The notes beneath the pieces were generated by a model. That model was not told the DNA's origin. It did no database searches and saw only the letters and a program-made list of their open reading frames with translations. Made by a program: the position numbers and the translations under genes. This document shows positions 1-11,539 of a DNA stretch of 64,000 bases, one piece after another. Origin of the DNA: Humulus lupulus (taxonomy: Eukaryota; Streptophyta; Magnoliopsida; Rosales; Cannabaceae); contig NC_084793.1 of NCBI RefSeq assembly GCF_963169125.1, positions 39,334,578-39,398,577 of the forward strand, given 5' to 3'. The stretch's first letter is position 1; every line of letters begins with the position of its first letter.

Positions 1-1
1 A

Positions 2-1034
2 TGTTAGGATTAGTGCTCTTTAAAGCATATGTATTGAACAGTGTTTTATGAAATAAATAATCTAAATGAATTTTAGCATATATTGATTGTTTATTATTAT
101 TGATAGAATAATATTATATGGATATCACAAAATTTCCAAATTCGTTAATGTGACTACAATCTTGTATTGGTACGAGAGGATTACGATTGTAGGGAACAAA
201 TTTAAATAGTTCGCAGTAAAACAAAGTTATATGTAATCTTTGGATTAAATACTGTAGGTATAGTTCACTAGTAATATGAATACATGTAATCTAGATCCGA
301 ATTACTAATGTAGTAGGACATCTTAGTAGAGGTACTTTGTATAAAGTGGTTATACGTGAACAAGACTCAATATGTTAATATCATTTACTTTATAAGTATT
401 AATTTAACATATCAATAAGATGATCATATAAAAATTTATCTTAATCCTGAAGTTATTATGAACTCATGTTTATGTCATATGGGTTATTTGATTCATTCGT
501 TATGGTTTGTCAAAATGATCAAGCTGAAAACTTTTGTTTTGGGAACTCATTGATGTAAATGGCTGGGGACATAATATACAGATATGGAATCTATACCTTT
601 CCGAGAGGAATTGAATAATGGTTATCTTAAGGGTTTTCTTTCGGAACTGAAAGGATATTGAGCTCAAATTCATAAATCAGTTTATAAATTTACCTTCACT
701 AGTAAAGTTAATGGTACTTACGGAAATAATATAATTAAAGAGGTTAAACAATAATTAATTCCTACTTTAATTATGGATCATTAATAGATGATTGAATTGT
801 ATGTAGTGATTAAATTGATGGACACTTTTATACTTAAAAGTACTCAATAAATAAATGTTTATAATCACAAGAATGGAGTCTCATATTTTTAGTGGAATAA
901 TATTGAGATTAATATATTAAGGTTATTATATTAAAGAGTTTTAATTAATATTCTAAATTTATTGGAGCTTGAAATTATAGGTTCATAGGTCCCCGAGATA
1001 ACTCTATCAACACTATTCAAGGAAAAAGTTGAGG
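2..1034 (+). repeat. Copia LTR family A, truncated copy, plus orientation
   Basis: The copy starts with TGTTAGGATTAGTGCTC at base 2. It is an inverted counterpart of the LTR ending at 4124 and of the solo LTR at 47636-49701. A shared landmark is the stretch reading, on the minus strand, GACCTATG then AAGCTCCAAT, seen here near 963-993 and on the plus strand near 2990-3025 and 48710-48740. Only the first kilobase of the LTR (U3 side) is present, and it stops where the gag fragment begins. The exact junction, near 1035, is uncertain. Confidence 0.7.
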
Positions 1035-1469
1035 ATTGAGTGTAGATAATTTATTCACAATAATTTACAATTCGTGTGTTTGGGGGAGAAGGGGTTTCAA
1101 ATCATAGAACTGAAATTCCATAAATTGAGTAATAAGGAATTTATTTGTACCTTTTTCTTTCACTTTTTACTTCTTTTCCAAGGCTTCCCAAATCTCCTTG
1201 GCGGTCTGTGTGTTGGTGTAGAGATCATAGAACCTATTTGAAAGATCGTTGAGAATGTGACCCCTACATATAAACTCATATTCTTCGCGTTTCTTCCTTT
1301 CTTTGATGACTTCTTGAGTGTCATCTTCCTTAGTGGGTTCCATGGCCTTAACATATTTATCCATGACATAGAATACTTTGAGAGTGGTTAGCAAGAACCT
1401 AATCTTATCTTGCCAACGAACAAAGTTACTACCATCAAAACGATCCAACCTAACAAAGTGTTGAGTCAT
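1035..1469 (-). pseudogene. Ty1-copia gag N-terminal fragment, frameshifted
   Basis: The minus-strand ORF from ATG at 1469 has the copia gag (UBN2/DUF4219-like) signature: FDGSNFVRWQDKIRFLLT near residues 12-29 and AKEIWEALEKK near residues 90-100. After EALEKK an in-frame TAA follows, but gag-like sequence resumes in another frame (GTNKFLIT, then PQTHEL, stop, IIVNKLS) down to about 1035. There is therefore at least one frameshift and one stop, and everything downstream of gag is missing. It lies directly after the LTR at 1538-4124 on the same strand, so it is the start of that element's internal region. It abuts an inverted LTR piece on the left, which is a rearrangement. No function is expected. 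Confidence 0.85.
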
Positions 1470-1537
1470 GATCTTAAAAGTCGAAAATGAGTTAGATTCT
1501 TCAATGACGTTGTGTCTCAGATAATAGAGAATTAGAA

Positions 1538-4124
1538 TGTTGGGGGAGAGTGAGATTACACCACCACAAAATCTAGAATCTACACAAAATAATGGTTGAC
1601 AGAGACCAAAGAAATATTGAGAAAGATGATGTAAATCCTAGTTGTAGAACAATCTTCTTCAACCTTGTTGAACCTTCAAAACTCTTGTTGAACCACCAGT
1701 TTGAGACTTTTCATTCTTCAATGCAAAAATACAAAACCAAGGCTTATACACGATTCTTGTCTGTCTTAATTCTCTATTTCCTAGCCACTATTAATGCTTG
1801 AGGCATTCTCTAAGAGGAAATGAGAATTATGATTGAACAAGCCTTAAACTCACAAAGTCAAGCACTTTCTTGATGAGTTTTTTGGAGAAACTAGAAATCC
1901 TTGAAAGCTAGAGAGAGAGAGAGGTGTTAGGGAGAGATTAGAGAGAGTAATCAAGTCTTCCAAAACTCTATGAGGGCCTTTTATAGTGTAGGCACCATCA
2001 TTAGGTCTAACCAATAGGATTAGAGCTAAAGAACTCGTCATTTGGAGCTTAAAACACGTGTTCGTATGGACACGTCAGGCGACGTGTAGCCTGTTGGTAG
2101 GCGATGCGTCGCCTGTTGGGGATTTTGAGCCCGTTTTCATTCAAGCGATGCAATGCCTCTTAAGAGGCAACACATCACCACACCCATTGACTTTTGACCT
2201 TTTTAGTGGGCCTAAAATAGCTCCAAATGCTACCAAACGTTTTGGAAATTCTTAGATACCTACATGTATCACTTTGGATCCAAAAACACAATTTTTAAGT
2301 GACTATAGTTGAAGCTCAAATTTCACATCTGCATTATGTGAAATTCAATAAGTGTTTTATACCTTGCTCGTATAACAACACATATCTCTTGTATTTAACG
2401 AATTATAACAGTTAAGAAAAATACAGTAATATATATATATATATATATATATTATATTAGTCATATTTAAGGTTTTATTTTATAATAATAAAATAAGACA
2501 GGAAAAATTACCATAGTGCCCTTCACACTTGGTCTGCGCTAGTCACAGTCCAGAGATGTGAGTGGCGTGTAGATCTTATACAATTACATGGCATATTTTT
2601 CTAATTTATTTTATTTAATTAATTCAATTACAATATATCTTATCTATTACTATATTTAAAATCTATTAATTAAATTTAAATTGATTCAAAATCAATCTAA
2701 ACTCCTTGATAAGATATCTTATTTATTTCAAATCAGTTATCTAAATTTAAATATAAAATTAATTTCTCAAAAATAATTTTTAGAATAAGATGACATAATT
2801 AATTTAAAACTAATTATTTTATTTAATTAATTAATAATTACAGAAAATTATAATTAATTAAATAATAAACATATTTTCCATAATTATCTTATAATTATGT
2901 ATTTCCTCGAAAACTAATTTTCTTGACAAATATACCAATACTTGTTCTATTGCAACTTTTACCTTGTACAATGTTTATAGAGCCGATCTGAGGACCTATG
3001 GACCTATAATTCCAAGCTCCAATAAATTTAAATTATTAATTTAAATCTTTAATATAATTATCTTATTTATTAATCCCAATATTATTCCACTAAAAATATA
3101 GGATTGCACTCTTGTAATTATAGATTTATATTTACTGAGTACTTTACCAAGTGTCCATTAATTTAATCACTTCATGCAATTCAATCCTCCAATAATTGGT
3201 TTATAATTAGAGCTAGGTTAAATTGTCGTTTTACCCCTCTAATTACCTCTTCACCCTTAAGTATCATTAATTCCCTAGTGAACATTTAATTTATAAACCT
3301 TTTATATATTAGAGGTCTCATACTGTTTCGTTCCAGAATTAACACTTAAGGGAATTATTATTCAATCTTCTTACGAGAAATGATTGGATTTCATATCTGT
3401 AAAGCATGTCCCCAGCCATCTACATCAATGAACACGGGCCCAAAACTAAAGTTGTTAACTTGATCATTCTAACATACCCTAAGAGTGAATCAAAGGACCC
3501 AAGTAACTTTAGAATTTAGATCGATTTGCATATGATCAACGAGTGACATGGTTGTAACTCTTTGATGTTCTGCATATCTAGAGTTATATGATAATAACGA
3601 TATTTAGTAAAGAATTAAATACATATCAGGTCCAATCTTATATAATCATTATTATATAAAGCACATTCACGGAAATGTCTATATACATCGGTGATCTAGA
3701 TCTAGATCACATGTATTCATAATACCAGTGGACCATGCTATCAGTGTTTGATTAAAGATTCCATAACTTTAATATAAGTTGTGGACTATTTAATTCATTA
3801 TCTATAATCTTAATCATCTTGTACGCATACAAGATTATAGCTACATTAATGAATTATGAATTTTTCGATATTTATCTAAATATTATTCAATAATAATATA
3901 AAAATATTTCTTTTATAAATTTCATAAGAACGAACTACTTTCATTGCATTAATGACATCAGGCCCAACAACTAATACAAGATCATACTCTCAATATAGAA
4001 TTTTCTGATAATTATATAAATTATTCAATAATAATTCAAATATTTAATTATAAGAAAAATGCACTTTTATTAATTTCCAAAGTAGTATGTCTTTACACAT
4101 GTTTTTAGGGCACAAACCCTAACA
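1538..4124 (-). repeat. Copia LTR family A, long 5' LTR, minus orientation
   Basis: Read on the minus strand the LTR begins TGTTAGGGTTTGTGCCC at 4124 and ends CCCCCAACA at 1538, giving the inverted TGTTRGG/CCYAACA tips of a plant copia LTR, about 2.6 kb. The middle is AT-rich. The transcribed part (about 1980 down to 1538) has a TATA box and a CT-rich leader. A degenerate initiator-Met tRNA-like primer site (TATTATCTGAGACAC) and then a gag ATG at 1469 follow downstream. The solo LTR at 47636-49701 belongs to the same family but is shorter. The assignment of the right end is firm; the left end rests on the inverted tip match. Confidence 0.7.
1977..1987 (-). promoter_or_regulatory. TATA box of family A copia LTR
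   Basis: On the minus strand the sequence reads ACTATAAAAGG, followed about 30-60 bases on by CT-rich leader sequence and then the rest of R/U5. Its position inside the LTR and its distance from gag fit the retrotransposon core promoter. Activity is inferred only. Confidence 0.5.
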
Positions 4125-4173
4125 ATATATATATATATATAAATTTAATTTAATAAAAATATATTACAATACA

Positions 4174-6923
4174 CACTACTATAAAAATGGCTTTTTAAGA
4201 CCATTTAGAAGGGACATTAAATACTTTTCATGACCCAACTAAATGGGTCATGATATCTAGAGTCGTTAAAAATATTTATTTTTTATGACCCTTTTTCCAC
4301 TTTTCATGACCCATATAAAGGGACGTGAATTATATTAATTTTTTTACCACATTTTATGTCCCATATAGGGACATGAAAGATATTAATTTTTTATTTATAA
4401 TTTTTAAATCCTACCAAATATATATATATTTACAATTTAATTAATATAAATAAATTATTAATTAATATAAATAAATGTAATTTCATAAATTAATTTTTTT
4501 TCATTAATATAAGATGATATTTACAAAATCTGTTAAACCTCTAACAAAATTTGTTTCACCTCTAACAAAATTAACATGTACTATAGCTAGTGCCTTAACA
4601 ATATGATTTTGGACTAATGGCAGCATATCTCCTGCTTATTCTTGTTTCATCTCATCAAGTTGTCCTTCCATTTGTGTTTGGTGAGCTACAAAAAATAAAG
4701 TGAAAATATATATATATATTAATAAAATTTGTTGTTAATTAATATTAATTTTATATTAACATAATTATATTTGAAACCAATTGATTAAAAAAAAACATAT
4801 GTAGATATAGATCATATATACAAAAGTCATATTGTTCTTACGTTTTCCATACCCAATTGTTCATATTGTTCATAGTCCATACAATTAAAACATAACTGAA
4901 GTCATTGTCCATACAATTAGAACATAACTCAAATCATAGTCCATAGTCCATGAGTCTCAAATAATACCAAAGTGGTTAAAAGTCTTCTTACTCAACCAAT
5001 TCCAAAGCTTATGCAAGACAAAAGACCTCATCTAAATGTTTACAAAATATATATGAATGATTATACATATATATGAATTATTAGCTTAACCTGTACAATC
5101 GCATAGAAGTTAAATAAGCAAAGCAGAATAAAATAAATACACATTCAATGAATGAATAAAATAGATATGCAATGAACTCAATCAATAATATAAATATATA
5201 TATCAAAGAATAAAGAATACAATCAGTTATTTGACTATGTCTCAATCTCTCGTCCCTTAGCTAACTAGTGGATGTTAAAAAAGTCCAATACTAAGTTAAA
5301 ACCATTTACAAATGAATCACCACTACTCAATTATTACCACCAACATCATCCCTATCTTACTTAGCCTACATTTATTACCAACATCAGCTTAACAGTAAAA
5401 ACAGAAGAATTTTACAGGCAAACAATGACTCTGGCTTGTCAACTCCTACACATAAGCCGCGAACAGTGTCTACCCCTTCTTGGTTACTAACCTTATCCCA
5501 CAATATACATGTAATGAAAATAAATACACATAGATATATACATATATATTAAGACATAATCAGTGTATTCATGAAGTCCGCTTGTCTTGCAATATATATA
5601 TATATATATAATATGTCTGTGTCCATGTAACCTTTAAAACAGAGAAGAGGTATAGTTATTAATAAAAGGAAAACAAATTAAAGATAGAAAATAATAAAAT
5701 ACACAGTACCCCTGCAAAATAACAGGAGAAAAAACACACCTCACGTCCGAAATCTCCACACCACCCTAAACCATGAGCAGAAGAGAAAAAACAAATAAAA
5801 AAAGATTGAGAAGAGTTACAAACCGTCGTGAGCCTACCCTTAGTCACGCCACCCTTCGCTGAGCCCAGGCCACCATCGAACGCATCTGCAAACAAAACAA
5901 AAAGAAGGAGAGAGTGAGGTGAGAATGAGAGTGAGAATGACTGAGAGAACAATTGAGGGAAGGGCAAGCGAGGAAATGATAGAGAGGATTGAGGGAAGCG
6001 CAAGCGTGGAAGTCGATGCTCGCAGGGGTGGACGTCTCGGTGGCTTCCGCATCTCCTGGTTGGGCGCGTGTCACTGGTCAACGGAGGAAAGTCGGCGACC
6101 GAGCCTTGGGCAGTCGCACGCAGGAGAGAGAGAAAGAGAAGAAAAGAAATAGAAAGAATAAGAGAAGGCGGGGGGGGGGGGGGGGGTTAGGGGATGAGTT
6201 AGGCATGAAAAAATGGGGCGGTGAGGCGGGGCGGGGCCCCAACCTGACGGGGCATCTTTGCCCCAGTAAAAACGCGGCGCCCTGCCCCGAAAACTTTTTT
6301 TTTTATACTCTAACTCAATTCTCTCATGCTACTTATATACATGCATAGTATGTAAAATTGACATTTTATATGTGGTTTAGAATATCTTTAATTCTAAATA
6401 GATTTTAGGTGTAAGATTTGTATAATTTTTTATTCCACAACTACTCTATGAAAGAATTGTAAATATTGAAAAATATGTTTTATATAATTCATCCTTATCC
6501 TTGTATTTATTTTTGTAAATTTTAAAATAAAAAAAACAAAATGAAATATTTGAGGGTGTAGTTGATCGAAGTGTAAAAAATAAGGATGGAAATAAAAAAA
6601 AACAATATTTAGGCTTAGGGAGAATTCTAAAATTATAATTTAATGTTTCTTTTAAAAAAATATATGTTAAATGAGGAAAATGGGGCGGGGCAGACCTTCC
6701 TTGATGAAGCCGAGGCAGGGCGGGGTGGGGGAAACCCGCCCCATTTACATACCTAGGTTGAGTGCTAGGGAATAGGGTTTTTTTTCTTTTACATTTTTTT
6801 AAATATTATTTAATCAAATATTAACATAATTTAATAAAACAAATTATTCACCTCCCTTTCAAAGGGTCATGAAAAGCATGTGTTCATGTCCCATCTGGTG
6901 AGACATGAAACACGTGTCATGTT
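4174..6923. mobile_element. CACTA transposon (CACTA-1), left part, non-autonomous
   Basis: The segment starts CACTACTATAAAAATGG, a CACTA-type terminal repeat. The next 200 bases hold several copies of a sub-terminal motif in both orientations (TTTCATGACCCA and GGGTCATGA; for example the near-palindrome around 4229-4255). The same motif returns at 6860-6915 (GGGTCATGAAAAG, GAGACATGAAACAC), so the right arm is nearly complete, but it is cut by the chromovirus LTR at 6924 and its terminal TAGTG was not found. A purine-rich leader-like tract lies at 5900-6180. No transposase ORF survives; a weak coding-like stretch near 4590-4700 (minus strand) could be a transposase tail. A small hAT element is nested at 6200-6755. 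Confidence 0.7.
6200..6755. mobile_element. Small hAT-type element with GC-rich ends, nested in CACTA-1
   Basis: The left end reads TAGGCATGAAAAAATGGGG and the right end, reversed, TAGGTATGTAAATGGGGCGG: imperfect terminal inverted repeats of about 20 bases with a G/C-rich continuation (GGGGCGGGGC). The flanks are GGATGAGT on the left (6192-6199) and GGTTGAGT on the right (6756-6763), an 8-base target duplication with one mismatch, as expected for hAT transposition. At 556 bp it has no coding capacity and is a MITE-like derivative. Similar GGGGCGGG-ended repeats are common in plant genomes. A 16-18 base G run just precedes it. Confidence 0.75.
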
Positions 6924-9130
6924 TGTAATATCCCAAATTCCCTAATGTGACTTAGTGCCTGAATTTGGGGGCCAAGAGAGCCATAAATGATTTAATGTGT
7001 TATTATGTGATTATGTGCATTGTATTATTATATGGCTATATTTGTATATTTATGTGCATGTATGTGATATATGGGTGAGATCACATTATTATGTGATTAT
7101 GTTTGAGCAGCATGAGAAGATTTTCGGAAGCAAGTTAGCGGTTTGGTCATAACAGGGTTAAGTACTGGGCTTGGGGTGAGCCTAAGGGTAATTTGGTGCT
7201 TAGAACATTACCGGGAATGAGCGGGTAATGGGAAATGGTTTATTAATTATTTGAGGATATTGGGAGTAATGAGAATTGATAGACGTTAATTATGATTAAC
7301 GGGGTAGGTGGAAATGACAACTTTGCCCTTGAGTGGCTTTGAGAGATTAGGATAGCCCTAGGGGCATTTTAGTCATTTTAGGCTTTAGATATACTTAAGC
7401 CAAGGTAGGTTGTAGAAGGAACCAAGGCAGAAAATAGAGCTTCTCTCTCTTTCTCGATCATTCTTCTTCTCTCTCTCTTGGTTTGGTTTTGAGGCAAAAG
7501 CTAGAAGATTAAAGCTTGAGGACTTGATGCTTGAGAGTTTAGGATTTAATTGTAGCAACTGAAGGTGTTAAGTCAGTGTTGAGGTAAGGATTTTAAGCTA
7601 AACCTTTGATTTTTCCTCTATTTTTAAGGTTATTTGTAAGTTTGGAAATTTGATTATGGAGTTGGGTATTTGGAGGTGTTTTAGGTGTTGTGAAGCTTGG
7701 GTTTTACTGTAAGATTGGTGGTTATGTGGTGTTGGGGTTTGGTTTTGATATTGGGATTCTTTGGTTGAAGTTTTGGCTGAGTTTGAATTGAGGAAAATGC
7801 AAGGGAGCTGGGTTCGCGGGGTCAAGTCGCAACCGAGTTCATGGGTGTCGCGACTTGAGTGAACCCCAGAGCCTTCACTGGGCTCTGTCTGGCAGGCGCG
7901 CCGCGACCCTCAAGGGAAAGTCGCAGCCCGCACCTAGCACCCAGATAGGGGGCTGTCTGTCTAGGAGGCGCACCGCGGCCCTTGGGAGGCAAGTCGCGGC
8001 CCACCTGTCTGTTTTTGGCCAGCCTTAGTTTTACTTGGTTTTAAGCGCGGCTTTTCAAACCTTAAGGCTCGAGATCGAATCTACTAACCGTTTTAGTAGG
8101 ATTCGAGGTCCCTGGGGCTAGGACTTGGTCCGAGAATCTTTTATTACTCATTTTATTGATTGCATTTCATATTTGGTTATGATTAGGTTACCACTAAGGG
8201 CCTAAGGACATGATTGCTCTCAATGGTCATTCTTAACTTATTTTACGCTCAAGTTTGAGGTAAGAAAACTGCACCCATTATGTGACATGCATGATTATTG
8301 TTGAAGCATGTTGAGTGCTCTATATTTGGATATCTATTGCATTATGAATGTTTGATTGCATTGTTTATCTGAGCAATGCACTGACTTATTAGTCAGAAAC
8401 GACAATGGTGATAAGTACTGGTCGTGAAGCACTGATTTATCAATCAGGATCGACAATAGTACTGAGCGCTGGTCGTATGGAATTGACTTATGAGTCAAGA
8501 GTGGCAATAGTGCATTGAACGTTGGTCAATATGATTAGATCTAATCAACAAGAGAATTATATGCTCGTCTGATCTATTGGTCGAAGAAAACTAAAGCGCT
8601 TGGCTAGTCTATAGCTAGTTACTCAAAGCCAAGGCTAAAAGGCTCAGGTGACTTGATGGTCACATGGCTTAGGGCCTAGGACCCTAGGTTGACTTAATAT
8701 TCATCTATTCAGGGCGTAGGACCCCAGATTGACTTCACAACCATTAATCCAGGGCGTAGGACCCCAGGATGACTTAATAGTCATCATCTGATTAGGGCTG
8801 CGAGCCCCAGAACGATTTTATGATCATTATTATTATATGTATACATGTAGTAATAAGTTTTCTTGCTGAGCCTTGGCTCACGGGTACTATGTGGTGCAGG
8901 TAAAGGGAAAGAAAAGCTTACCCAATGGAGAGCTTAGGTGGAGACGTGTACATATGCGGCCCCTTGACCACCACGATCAAGGTGTTTCTAAGGGGAACTA
9001 GGGTTTAACCCTATTTTTGCCACTTAGGTCGGCGGGATTGTAACTTTTGAACTGCAATGACCATTTTGGATTGTAAATAACTTTGTAAACACTTTTATGG
9101 GATCCCTTGCACAATTTAATGTTTTAAATA
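6924..9130 (+). repeat. Ty3-gypsy chromovirus LTR family B, 3'-truncated
   Basis: It begins TGTAATATCCCAAATTCCC, matching the starts of the family B LTRs (16467, and on the minus strand 13875 and 19474). Landmarks shared with those copies run in order: a GC-rich variable block (about 7815-8005), tandem repeats with alternating GACTTATTAGTCA-like palindromes (8340-8540) and GGACCCCAG units (8640-8830), TTTCTTGCTGAGCCTTGGC with GTGCAGGTAAAG (8860-8905), and ATGGGATCCC near 9100. The last 180 or so bases and the terminal GCGTTACA are missing, so no target duplication can be checked. It interrupts CACTA-1. Confidence 0.8.
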
Positions 9131-9139
9131 AAATATATA

Positions 9140-10007
9140 TATTCCTTTATACAAACAAAAGTACATATAATTTTTTTTAAAAAAAAATTAGATTTAAAGT
9201 TACAATAATCAACAAAGTTTACTTTTAAAAAAATCAAATATAAGACATATTATACAAAATAAGAACGAATAGTTTATACAAATAAGAAGTTTATACATTC
9301 AAAAAAACTATGATGCCCAGTCGCCTTCATCGTGCCAATGTTGACCCCCGAGTTCATGCTGACCCTGAGCCCCATGAACACTTTTGTTGTCCCCAACCCC
9401 GCGAATCACCACGACCAAGACAACCCCAAGAATCCCACAATCTATCTCTTTAGATCTGAGATTTATATATATATATTTATGTAAATAACTATTGATGCAG
9501 AGAGAGACAGAGAAAAAAGTGAGAGATGTTAGAAAAAGAGAGACTAAGATATTGAAGAGATCGTCGCCTAGCTCTCTTCTAGTCACCCTTTGCATGCCGA
9601 TCATGAGCCTAGTATGTAGACCATGAACATTGGCCATCTTTGCACTCCAGCACCAATCGCACTTGCGAAACAGAGAAGTAGAGTGAGAGAGAGCAAACAA
9701 GTGAGAGAGAATGAGAAGAAGATGATAAAATAGAAAGAGTAAGGGAACGACTGAAGTGAAAATGAGAGACGAGAGAGAGATGGGTATAGATAAGGTTAGG
9801 GTTGGTATTAGGATTTTGTCAGGCCTTTTTCTTTTTATGAAAAAATAAGCCTATTAGCGTCAATTTAAAGCTGACATTAATGAGATTTGTACATCGATGC
9901 CAGTAACTACAATTAATATCAATTTAAACTAATGCTAATTGTCAGATACGGTCAATGGTGTTAGTTAACAGTGTTGACTGATGCCAAAGACCTATTTTGA
10001 TGTAGTG
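9140..10007. mobile_element. CACTA right-end fragment (family distinct from CACTA-1)
   Basis: The right edge, read reversed, is CACTACATCAAAATAGG, a CACTA-type terminus. It is followed inward by short direct and inverted motifs (GTCAACACTGTTAACT, TTAGCATTAGT, GACGCTAATA). Inside lies a purine-rich leader-like tract (about 9480-9780) and coding-looking GC-richer sequence (9310-9420), the same layout as the other CACTA right arms here. The bases after the end (TCC) do not match those before CACTA-1 (ACA), and the sub-terminal motifs differ, so it is not CACTA-1's missing end. The left boundary is unclear; AT-rich filler occupies 9130-9300. Confidence 0.5.
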
Positions 10008-10602
10008 TCCATTTTACTTTTTTTTAATCTCTTGATATTCTTTACATTTAGAAATCATTGTTCATCCTTTAAACATTTTTTAAAATTATCTGCCTCCTCT
10101 CATCTCCAATTCTCTCCACTCTTCTCATTATCTTATATTTGAAATGAATAAAAAAATATAATATTTAAATCACTTAAAAAGAAAAAAAAAGAAATTATTA
10201 TACAGTATAGTATAAAAGTTTGATATAAAATAAAAAAGAAGTTAGATTTCAATGATATAGAATGAAGAATAAAATAGAGAATATGATCTCTCAACACTTT
10301 TGTTTAATTATAAAAATAAGTTGAATAAGCTAGTTTTGTTGAATAGTGTTATAGGCAATGTGATCAAATGTCAAAAGAATATACGCCTTACGCACACGTC
10401 AATTTTCATACTAAATGTGTCATCACTGCAAACCAGAGTCGATCCTAGGCTATGCCGGGCTAGGCACACGTCTTTGGCCCCCTTAGCACAAAGGCCCATT
10501 TTTATTTATTTTGAAAAATACATATAGTATTAATGAAACTTTCTATAAAGCAGCCCCAACACCTATATATGCTAGATAATTGGTAAGGGCATTTGTTCCC
10601 AA
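10008..10602. other. Intergenic, possible hAT terminus remnant
   Basis: Mostly AT-rich sequence. At 10430-10510 a stretch beginning CAGAGTCGATCCTAGGC with GGCCC blocks resembles the ends of plant hAT (TTF-type) elements, but no partner end or 8-base duplication was found. Its last five bases, CCCAA, are the left target duplication of the next element. No gene is seen. Confidence 0.3.
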
Positions 10603-11539
10603 TGTAACATGCCAACCTTAAGGGCATATTACAAGCTAGGTTGGTGCTCGGTCAGATGCGCATGCGAGGGTGCAGGTTGGTGAGCATGTTGATGCCTAGT
10701 TTGTACGCCAATGACATTTTTGTAAATATCTTTAATATTGACCGGAAATGGATGGGACTTGGTAGGTTCCATATTGAAGGGTCAATAAACGCAATGATGC
10801 AATTAAATTTGGGAGATTCGGAGAATTGGCGAGCTGAGAGCCAAATATGTCTCCCAAGAAAAAATCATATATCTTATTGGTAGAAGCCTAAAAGCTCAGA
10901 AGCCTCTTTGTAGGAGGAGCATCTGGTGCCAGCTCTCCACCACCCCCTGGCACAGGTGCGTCAAGTGAGCTACTACTAGTTAGGAGGGCTAGAAGAGCAG
11001 GCATATGAGGACCACGAGGAGACTCATATATCTCCATGAGTAGGAATACTCATGGACATTACCGGGCCGCCCCGGTAATGCGTTGAAGTGTGATGCCAGA
11101 TGTTTATGGGTACGGTTCTCTTGGCTTGCCGGTATGCCGCTTGCATGGAACATGGCCCAAACCTCTAAGAGATGTCGTGGCGTGCAATGGCCACAAGTCT
11201 TGACACAAGATGGCATGGGAAGTCATTCGTGGGACTTGCTAGCATACAGACATTGAAGAGTGTGCAAAGCTTGAGAAAGACAGAGGTCCAGTGTGTGCTA
11301 CTAGTCTGACAGCTAGTCTCGAGGGCCTGCCAACATGCGTGAAGGCATGGTGCCTTAAGGATTTGGACCACGGACGTATGGGAGTCCTTGGTCTGTGACA
11401 TGAGCTATTTGGATAGTATCCAATGGGGCATGATGAGAGGTGTTGTCACGTCATCTTGGTGTTGGCTCTTGGGCACACATGCTACCTTGGCTTGTGAGTG
11501 TCTGGGTGAGCATCGGTGTTGGGATTTGCCTTGCCATAG
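10603..11539 (+). repeat. 5' LTR of element C, interrupted
   Basis: About 940 bases match the 3' LTR at 26487-27423 with scattered differences, including the shared landmark TTGCCATAG at the point of interruption. There the chromovirus LTR begins. The last 240 or so bases of the LTR are not found after the insert: only CCTGTGACA (14201-14209) remains before the primer site. The insertion was therefore accompanied or followed by a deletion. Confidence 0.85.

Noticed and set aside
5659..6348. Several overlapping ORFs on both strands near 5659-6348
   Set aside because: They are low-complexity readings of a GA/TC-rich tract inside CACTA-1, with no domain and no consistent splice structure. They were treated as leader-like sequence.
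4174..10007. One single CACTA element from 4174 to 10007 interrupted by the chromovirus LTR
   Set aside because: The sub-terminal motifs of the two ends differ, the terminal repeats match poorly beyond CACTAC, and the three-base flanks (ACA, TCC) do not agree.
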